A DNA stretch of 64,000 bases. Origin: Caprella mutica. Taxonomy: Eukaryota; Arthropoda; Malacostraca; Amphipoda; Caprellidae. Location of the stretch: positions 1-64,000 of the forward strand of contig CANNZV010000259.1 in assembly GCA_947561585.1 (NCBI GenBank). Reading direction: 5' to 3'. Below the pieces are notes generated by a model. That model worked only from the letters and a program-made list of their open reading frames with translations, searched no databases and was not told the DNA's origin. The translations under genes and the position numbers were made by a program. Shown here in pieces: positions 55,103-64,000 of this stretch (positions are counted from its first letter, which is position 1; each line of letters opens with the position of its first letter).

Positions 55103-56168
55103 TGCAAAGAGGTTTTAGGAGTCGGATCCTTTTTATTTTATTTTACAAATGAATATAATCTTTCGTTATCCATTTAATTCATCTAGCATCGTTTATATAG
55201 AACATATTATGGCAAAATGCAAAATTAATGATGGAGTAAAAGGATGGAGAAAATGATTAATCAAATGAACATTTACTTTAAACACGAACATATATAGTCT
55301 ACCTGCAGTCTGCTATAGTCTACCTGCAGTCTGTTAATGACCGATAGCGTTATAGACTGGAATAGTTGCGTGAGGAGAATTACAGTTAGTGCAATTAGTT
55401 TCTTATTTCAATTCACTGTAATCGATATCATTCCAAGATTTATCCTGATGTGGAAGAGAGGGATGAATTCGTTGTCAATTTTTTGTTATTTAAGAGTTCA
55501 TACTTGCTAAAATGAACTACTTTGGTGTTCAGAACTTTTATTATCAAATCATTTTTCAGAATTTGAAATCATTTTTTCATAAATATCTCTTTAGTTGAAA
55601 TCATTCATTTCATTGAAATCTCAATACGGTAGAAATGATTATGATTAAATTATAACTAGCGTCAATATTTCGATTTCAAATTGTGACAATTTCTCAAAAT
55701 TCCATAAAAAAAATACCAGGAATTAATTTTGGTTAAATTTATAAATATCCATATTTTAGTAAATTTATAATCAAATTTTTCTTCAAATTATAATTTTTAT
55801 CAATTCAAAATTCACTTATATTTAAGTTCCGATTATTGATTGTGATAATTACAAACTTTAATTTTTGTTAATTACGTAACTTTATTTTCGTAAATTTTAA
55901 AATTCACATTTTTGTTAAATTCAACACATTATTGTGTAGTTATTTTGTGAGGAGATGTAAATTGTTTTCATTGTGTGAACAACTTATTGCTGAACTTCTA
56001 TTCTGCCTCTAACTGTTTCTTTATCTTTTAAAGAAACAGTTAAAAAGGAATTGAACGTACATCTAAAACCTTAACAATCGAAATGCTGAAATTAAGGCAA
56101 AGTCTTACAGAATTGTCTTTCAACTTCATTAATTATAAATTCTTATATTCATTTATAAGTTGTTTAAT
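55103..56168. other. AT-rich spacer with one hairpin
   Basis: A perfect hairpin AACTGTTTCTTT / AAAGAAACAGTT lies near 56012-56042, and a 22-bp double repeat TAGTCTACCTGCAGTCTG near 55297-55333. No gene seen. Confidence 0.5.
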
Positions 56169-56328
56169 AAAAGAGAAACTTATGGTGGAGCCATAGAAAA
56201 TTAAGTAGGGACCTCAATTAATCTTTTATGCCCCCCTCCCCTCCCCATAACTTTAATATCTAGCTGCTCCCTTAGATAATTGTGATGGGGCTTTAGAATA
56301 TTAAGACCACCACTTTCTCTCAGTTCAT
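56169..56328. repeat. One and a half small hairpin repeats
   Basis: 56169-56262 pairs AAACTTATGGTGGAGCCAT with its counterpart ATGCCC..CCCATAACTTTA; 56278-56328 is a shorter second member (GTGATGGGGCTTTAGAA with CCACCACTTTCTC). Confidence 0.6.
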
Positions 56329-56785
56329 AGGCTATTTCATTAGCATTAAATCAAGTGACAAATATGATGGATAATATCTTGTTTCTCATTTGTTGTTCTA
56401 AGTGAATAACCTCATTAGTTATGTATCTGCAAATGGAGATCTGATAGAGTAATGTAAGGCCTTTCTATTGAAAGGGACTATAGTCACTGAAATTATATCA
56501 GTTGCAAGATGGACAAAATACTTAGGCTAATTTTTCTACATTAACAAATGATAAATTTTTAAATCAAATCTCCGTAAAGCTTTTACTACATGAGAACATT
56601 TTAATTTAGAAAAATTATAATTTAATCAGGTAACAATATCTGATGGCGAAATAAGCAAATCTACATTCCCGGTGGTGAAATATTCCAGTCGTTATTCCAG
56701 GTAGGTGTGAGCAATGATGGACATTTGAGGCATTCAGGAATTCTCCTGAAATTCTCTTCTTGTGCTGGGTTGATGTACCCTCTCG

Positions 56786-56819
56786 TGACGTCACGAAAGT
56801 CTTTTCCAGGGGTATAAAA
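56786..56819 (+). promoter_or_regulatory. CRE site and TATA box of the large cysteine-module gene
   Basis: A perfect cAMP-response element TGACGTCA (56786-56793), itself inside the palindrome TCGTGACGTCACGA, lies 19 bp upstream of TATAAAA (56813-56819). Transcription would start near 56843-56850. The spacing is that of a focused promoter. The assignment to the downstream + gene is inferred from position and from the donor at 56951. Confidence 0.5.
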
Positions 56820-56947
56820 CATTAGGGTTGTGCTGTTGTAATTCAATGAACTCTTAGTGTGGTTGAGATCACCTTCTCAACCCTTCCTCTTGTTCTGATT
56901 TGTTAAGTGATCTATCAATGAACATGTTTTTTTGAATTGATTTAACT

Positions 56948-59900
56948 ATGGTAAGATCGAAAGAAAGTGATTAATTAATTAAATTATATTTCAATCTTTA
57001 ATGTCAAAATTATGTATTGATATTTTTATATATTATTAATTTTGGGGATAAAAAGTTAATTGAAAAATTAACAATTAATGAGTATGATTTTAAAGTGTCA
57101 GTGAGAACTTTCACTTTTTATGTGGTAATATAAATAAGAATTGGAAATTTTTTTAACCTTACAAAACATAAAAAAGAAACACCTGAGAAACGTATAGGGT
57201 GAATATGAATGTTTCAGTATGCGACTGTTTTTTTTTGTGAATGTATTGAAAGAAATATTTTGAAGAGTCGGTTTTAATATATAATCTATATTAGGTACAC
57301 ACACAGAAAGTGTTTTTAATTGCATAAAAAATGATTGGAAATGAAATTTCGCTTATTTTTTATCTCATATAATTTTGTATGTATAATTACAAAAACAATT
57401 TGCACTCATGAGTATACGTTTTCGCAATGTACAATATAATAATAGAGCCATAAAGTTCATATTTCATTCGAATAGCAAATGGTGGGGGCAATAATTCCAG
57501 ATATAGTAATCATAAATTTTTGTGATTTTAGGTATGGAGAGTCACTGACGATGAATTTTATATAGTCCAAAACGTTTGATTTTTTAAGAAGTTAGTTTAT
57601 AAAATTTGTGAATACTACTTTTTTCAATAGTTATTTTTTATTATTAAACTATGATTTTTGGAGACAAAATAATTTCAACTATTTTATTTAAAATAAAATT
57701 CTCATGTTTGTTTATTTGAAATTTGGATTATGTTCTTCCAATATTTCATCGGTTTTTTTAATTTTGTTCGGTATAAATAATTCCTTTTTTTTCTCCAAGG
57801 ATTCCGTCTACCTGAAGATTTTACTGGGTTTCATCTTCCTAAAGCTTTCTAGCGCCGCTTTTGGAGAAGTTAAAGGAGCTCATGGAAAAGAAGGTGAGTG
57901 GGGTAATCACTCAATTTCCAAACACTCACAGTGCTTGGAAAGTACCTCATAACATGAGACAAGAACCAATTTTCCTTCAGAAATTTCAGATTTCTTAATG
58001 ACCGACCTATCATTACCTAAAGATTTCAAATTAAATGAAATTCATTTCCAATATTTTCAACAAATGTGCAAGAAAAAAGATATATCGAATAGAATCATAA
58101 TATCAAACAAACTATTCCTCGTAACATGAAAAGTAACTGAATATTTTCTTCCATGCTCTAGATTTTCGCTACCCAGACTACATTGTACAGCCTCTGGTGA
58201 GCTGTCCAGCTGAAGGTGTCTACCCGCACCCCAGAGACTGTACTTGGTACTACAGGTGAGAAAAAGACGCACTCGCAAGACATTTTCACTTTCAGGTGTT
58301 ATTGTGTCCTATAGCAAATATGAACCAAGGAGGTGAACAAATTCATCACTTCATTTTCGATATTATTCAGGCATTTTCATATTTATTATTGAATGAAAAT
58401 AGATATTGTATGAAATTGTATGAAAGTTTTTCAGCGTAAGAGTTCATCTCAAGTGGAGTATTATTTTAATCTTCTTGCTGAGATGAATTACTAGGGCATT
58501 CTTGTCATAAAATAATACACAGAGTTTTAAAGTAGTATTGTCATCAAAATAATTCATTTAAATGAAAACTCAATTCAATTGTACAATGCACAGTGTTAAA
58601 ACGTATTTGAGAGAGAATTCATAATATTTAATGTTTAAAAATAAAATACAAGTTTCCAATCGAAGCCAACACCTTTCAACTTTCACGCTAGATGTTTTGA
58701 CCGTCATGGAATGGGCTATTACTGGCGCTCTTACTTCAAGTGTGAGCATGGAACTGTCTTCTCAGATGAGTTAGACCAATGTGTTTTCCAAGGATCGCAT
58801 ACTTGCTCTACGGCTCCATTGCCTCCAATCACTTCGGCTCCTTGCACTCCTAAATTACAGGACTGCAAAATGGCAAACTTATGTCCATCTACTGGAACTG
58901 GTATGTTGATTTTAAAGATTTGAATTATATAAATCTGGATGTATCGCTGTAATATTTATATCTATTATTTCAATAGGAGTTGCTGTGGTAGCACGCATTG
59001 AAGTTTGTTACGACAGTTCTGAATACTGTCCAAAGACTGGCAAGAGTAGACCGATATGTAAACCAAGTGAAATCTACGATTTCACTAATAAAAAATGCAT
59101 TGAAGGTAAGAGTTGACGAATCAAACAAATAATATCTCATAATAAACATAACTAGCAATAAAATTTATACATTTTATATGTATATGAATTCAAACGGTTT
59201 TTTGAATTTTCAGCAAGTTTGATTTGTAAAAAGCCGGTGTCTCAACCTACTAAGTCAGTGAACATTTGCAAGAATGTCATTGAAAACTGTGTTGACCGTT
59301 TAATCTGTCCTGGTCTTGGGCCCAGACAGCTCTCCAGACAGTGCCAAGCTTATCAAATCTGCACAAGCCAAGGACGATTGGTGTCAAAAACAAATATTTG
59401 TCCCAGTGGTCAAATGTTCGATGTTGAAGTAAATCAGTGTAAAAGACAATATTCAAGTGAGTTAGATTGAAATTTAATATGCAATACATTTTATTATATA
59501 AAGTCATGTCAGAGCATTATTTTTAAATATAAAGATAAATTTTAATATTCATAAATATAAATCAATAACATTTCAGCAACCGAGTACTGTCCATCACAAG
59601 ACCAACCTGAAGATTCAGTAGTTTGTGAAGAAGTTACTGTTGATTGCAAAAATCACAAAGCCTGTGGAAGTGGAGAGACATTCTCAGCCTGTAACACCGC
59701 TTACGTTTGCACTACATCAGGACAACCTACATCTAAAACAACAAGGACTTCGAAATGTAATAGGGATGAAATGTTTTCGCCAGAATTTGATGGATGTGTT
59801 TTCGTCAATCAAAAGCATCACAATGAAGGTAGCAAATTAAAACCAACAATTACATTATCATAATTCAATATACAGATGTTTACAATTTAAGATACTAATT

Positions 59901-62900
59901 TATTCTACCTTTCAGATTTATACGAATATGACGATAATATTTCCTCGCGATCGATTAATTGTGTAACGATATCAACAACTGGAGGACAAACTGTGTCTCC
60001 CTCACCGACGCCCGCACCATCACCTGATTACACATCATGGAATCCGTCTGAAGTCACTTGCTCAGAATTTGGAAACTGTCATGGCGTCACATGCTACTCA
60101 GTACTCAATTCTTGCAATCATGATACCTATTCATGTGTCGATAATAAACAGGCAGTTGTGAGGCTCTGTGATATCTCTTCTTACTGCATTCGTAGGATGG
60201 GAAGAACCTTCGACGAGAAAACTATTCCGTACTGTCCTAAAGGTCAATTGTTTGACGTGCGTTCAGACCAGTGCAGACCTGACAAATCATTGCGTCGTAA
60301 GTGTTCCAATCAATAGAAACTATGTTAAAATCTCTATCGCTTTTATATTTCTAATTATGAACATTGTTTTCAATCACAGCTAGCTCCAACTGTCCAAGTA
60401 ACGGTTTGCAATTCGGAAAAGTTACGTGCTCCATTCGCAATAAAGATTGCAAACTCTTCTATTCTTGCGACAGTGATTTACTTTTCTGGGGCTGCAAGAG
60501 TCACTACGAGTGTAAAGGATCTACTGATGGATACACAATTCGAACACCTCTCTGTAAACAAAATGAGATATATTCAGCTTATTATTCAACATGTCTTCTC
60601 GATCCAGTACATAATAACCCTCACTCCAAAGGTAAAATCATTTTTTATAATTTAAAAAAAAGGAAAGAGACCAATTTTTTTCTCAATATGAATCCTTTTA
60701 TTAATGATCTTTCTTACTTTCTAGACGGATATCAACCATGTGTCGCTACCGGGTTGACAGTTAATCCCAAACCAGATATTTCAACTCAAATCGCACTACC
60801 TGATGACCAAGAAACTTTGAGTACCTCCATAATTAGCAACTTGGCTTTCAAACCATGCACCAATAAAAATAGTTGTTACGGTGAGTTTGAATGGTAGAAA
60901 TGGTAGAAACATTACAATCTATATTATATATACTAACTTTATATATCTTTATTTACAGGAACTACGTGCTATACTTATCTCAAGAAATGTGTGGATCAAA
61001 TGAAATGCCTTTTCTTCTCGAAATCACACTTGATAAGGTCTTGTGAGGCGTACAAATACTGTTATCACCGACATGGAGCAATTACTTACAGGAGTTATCG
61101 GCCTCGTTGCTACGGAGGCAAAACTTTTGATGCAATTAAGGGACTTTGTGTTTTAAGCAATGACAGTAAGTAAATAAATATTATATTGAAGTTACCTTTC
61201 AATTTCAGTTGCTATTTGATATCAACCCACAAAAAATTATTGAAGTAAATTGCAAAAGATTTAATACAGTAAATATTTTACAGAGCTGGTCCAGTGCAAC
61301 AAAAATCAACCTCCACAGTCTGTGAACTGCAAGAGAGTTGATGAAGACTGCAAAGACTACTTCTCATGCGAAACTGATCAGAAATTTAAAGGATGCAGAA
61401 GCTCATACAAATGTCACAATTCTGGACTTACCACGAATACAAACTTGTGCAAGCAAAACGAAGTATATGCTGTTGAATACCAAACTTGTTTACCAGAGAG
61501 CCATATTCGACTCTTCAAATATGGTGAGACAGAAATAATTATACATTTCGAAAATAATATAAAATCATAAAATAATCATAATTGTAATGAAGTATGTTTC
61601 ACATTACTCTTCACTCATTTATTCATTTTAGGAGATGGTCAAGTTCATGGGTGCTTTAGCACAGGAATCTACGAAGGAGGATCTACTTCAACTTATCCGA
61701 TAAACAACCTGGCTCCAATTGATTTCACAAATGTTCCAACGCAAAACATTCAGACAAGCTGTCCCTCATCTAGATCTTGCTTTGGCACTAGTTGTGTTGT
61801 AGAAGTTGATTCTTGCAAGACTTTCTTCGACTGCAGGTTAAAGAGAGATGGAGAGAGAATTTACCAATGTAATTTGAATATGAATTGCATTACAAGAACT
61901 GCTAATACGTTGGCGCGAGATGTAAAATCTCTCTGTCCAACTGGTCAAATGATGGACATGTCAAGTGGACGATGTGTTCAGGCTATAAATGGTAATTGAA
62001 TCTCATTGAAGCTTAATAATTCACTTTTTATTCAAATACACTTATCAGTAACTCATCTTATTTACTAGTAAAATCGAAGGATAATGAACACTAAAAAACT
62101 TCTTTCTTGTTAGATAATTTGAGTTGTGGAGCTTCTGTTCTATCGCAATACACTGGAGATTTGAAATGCAGAACAGTAGATGTAGAAAGGGCTTGGCTTC
62201 CTGCATGTCAAAGTAGCAACCTAATAAGAACATGCCGGAGATTCTACCAATGTGAAGCGAATGGACAAACTATGTTAAGGTGAGAGAACACCATCAATAT
62301 ATATCCGACAACTCTTCTCATGTTGATATCTCTTTATAATACTGAAATCTAGTGAAATGATATATCATACATTTTTAAATACTCATAGACTTTTTCATAT
62401 AGTTTCCTAATATTCTTTTTATCTCATCGATATAAGATCACCAGCTTGTAGAGCAAATGAAAATTTCCTACCGTTCTTCAATACTTGCATAAGACTGTAC
62501 CAGGAAACAGGAATATCATTAATCGGTAAGTAGAATACTGAAAACAATTAAGGCTTTGAAATTATTCTTCTATAAACTCATTCTGCATAATTTGATATAA
62601 TTTTCACGAAATTTATGTAGGTATATATTTCGTCAACTGTTACTATCACTTACTAATATTTGAAAATGAGAGGATATTCAGAAAACTTATTGGGAACAAC
62701 AAATAATCATAGAAATAAAACCATATATTTAATTTATAGTTTCTTCTAATTTACATAGAACATTCATCTTTCATGATTTTAATATGTTGTTAATACATCG
62801 TAGTCAACAAGAAGCCTACGTCATGTGTCTCGCACGGAATCTACAACATTCTCCCATCAACACCAACGACAGTAGCTCCTGACAACTCTTGCACTTCTTT

Positions 62901-63976
62901 TGAAAGCTGCCCAACAGATTCTTGTTTTAAGTCTAAGGGTCAATGTTCCGATGAGTTTGAGTGCATGGGCAATCAAATCACCAGAAAAGTTAGGGTATGC
63001 GAAGTTGAAAGAAAATGTTACGACAGACAAACAGGAAACAGTTTTTCGAAATCCTTCTGTCCAGTCAATAAAATCTACGATGCGTTCCAGGATGCCTGTG
63101 TGGAGCCTATTAGAAGTAAGAAAATTGAATAATTAAATTAATAATTTCACTAGAGCAAATAATTTGTATTCATAAATCCTTTTCCAAAAGAGTTTGAAGA
63201 TTTTAACAGTGAATTTAATAATATCACAGCTGAGAAATATTCCTTTTCTAACTTTATAATTATTAACCACTTTCGTAGATAAATGTTCAAGCAACATCAA
63301 GCCATCTCAAATAAGTTCTTGCACTAAAAATATCGGAAGCTGCAAAACGTACTCTTCGTGTAGTTCCAAGAAAGTATTTTTGGGATGCAAAAGTTATTAT
63401 CAGTGCTACAATGAAGGGAAAGTATCAAAAACCTGGTTCTGCGGGAGAGACGAAATCTATTCTTCGGCGCATGACACTTGTTTCAAATTGCCATCATCTA
63501 ACACAGGTAAATCAATTATTAAATTGTTGAAATATGTCCGTATGAGTTTGTACGCATAGAGTGAGATATGTGTTTATTGAAGATTCCGCTTAATTTTACA
63601 TTGCCCTACCATAACTTTCTCTCTGTATATATACTTTGATGTCAGATATTTGTACCACCCAATTTTAATTTCAAATTAATCTTTTTTCCTTATATTCATT
63701 TTCAGCCCGATTCCACTGTGTAGTAACTTTCCTTCATGAGAATATTAATAAGATATCATCGTATTACACTACAAATGATGTCCCTTCAAATATTCCAACG
63801 ACATTCAGCTCTCCATCGTTGTATTGCCCGGAGTCCCATGTACACTCTTGTTCTGGTTCAAGTTGTTCATTGATGATGCCTGAAACTCTGGAAGAGACTG
63901 TGATGTGCGATGACTCCGGAAGCAGCAGATTAGTCAGGAGTGATCGTGGACAGTCCGGCAGAGTTTGTTACCACAG
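56948..63976 (+). CDS. Large secreted chitin-binding/cysteine-module protein, partial (5' part)
   Basis: Exons: 56948-56950 (ATG), 57800-57893, 58162-58255, 58692-58900, 58977-59105, 59214-59456, 59577-59828, 59916-60296, 60380-60631, 60725-60880, 60959-61165, 61284-61523, 61632-61991, 62114-62279, 62437-62525, 62804-63115, 63279-63506, 63706-63976; it continues past the window. Phases match throughout (1,228 codons so far), mostly phase 1. Residues 1 to about 23 are a signal peptide (DSVYLKILLGFIFLKLSS). Exons 3-4 encode a CBM14 domain (CPAEGVYPHPRDCTWYYRC..FSDELDQC). From exon 4 on, nearly each exon is a module of 70-120 aa ending CxxxEIY or GQxFD..C, alternating 8-Cys (exons 7, 9, 12, 14-15, 17) and 10-Cys (8, 10-11, 13, 16, 18) types. 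Module family not recognised. Likely an extracellular matrix or cuticle protein. The first exon is the least certain. Confidence 0.82.
63575..63645. repeat. Small hairpin repeat, half copy, in intron 17
   Basis: TTTACATTGCCCTACCATAA then CTTTCTCTC matches the right half of the about 80-bp hairpin family. Not exonic. Confidence 0.5.
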
Positions 63977-64000
63977 GTAAGATTTCACACATACGATGAG

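Noticed and set aside
57704..57799. Unspliced N-terminus for the large cysteine protein
   Set aside because: It would place two hydrophobic stretches before the mature chain; the acceptor at 57799 with a single signal peptide fits better, though it is not proven.
59219..61570. Several independent small genes
   Set aside because: Each open frame is an exon extended into intron; all have flanking AG and GT in matching phase and belong to one transcript unit.

Overview
The window is AT-rich eukaryotic (metazoan) DNA. Genes have GT-AG introns in consistent phases, and there are many non-LTR retrotransposons (LINEs), miniature inverted-repeat elements (MITEs) and minisatellites. Two secreted chitin-binding (CBM14/peritrophin-A) genes point to an arthropod, possibly a crustacean or chelicerate. 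That placement is inference; no species marker is visible.

Layout. 1-12.2 kb is a nest of dead transposons. A broken LINE and an inverted pair of LINE-derived fragments are peppered with MITEs that have 8-bp target duplications, so they look like the hAT superfamily. Several sit inside others, and many share the ends CCAGTCTG/CAGACTGG and an internal core. 12.2-14.2 kb is intergenic with a 28-bp minisatellite.

14.2-36.5 kb is one gene on +, a 12-exon orthologue of glycerol kinase 5 (GK5, FGGY family). All phases join to give 589 codons. Its introns are swollen by three sense-orientation LINEs (introns 3, 8 and 10) and by two minisatellites. One minisatellite is made of copies of its own 5' splice site, the other of 3' splice-site-like units.

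36.5-40.6 kb is gene-free with palindromic MITEs. 40.6-42.1 kb (minus) is a two-exon gene for a 106-aa secreted single-CBM14 protein. 42.3-56.7 kb is gene-free: a 1.87-kb fold-back element with minisatellite arms, a second large fold-back, a pogo-like element, a mariner relic and more minisatellites.

56.8-64 kb (+) is the 5' part of a large secreted protein of more than 1,228 aa. A CRE site and a TATA box precede a first exon whose only coding bases are ATG. Then come a signal peptide, one CBM14 domain and a long run of exon-encoded cysteine modules. These settle into an alternating 8-Cys/10-Cys pattern with phase-1 introns, and the gene runs off the window. I do not recognise these modules as a named family; they are the best candidate for an undescribed system.

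The genes do not form a pathway. GK5 is presumably a housekeeping or metabolic kinase. The two CBM14 genes probably belong to a local cluster for cuticle or gut-lining proteins.
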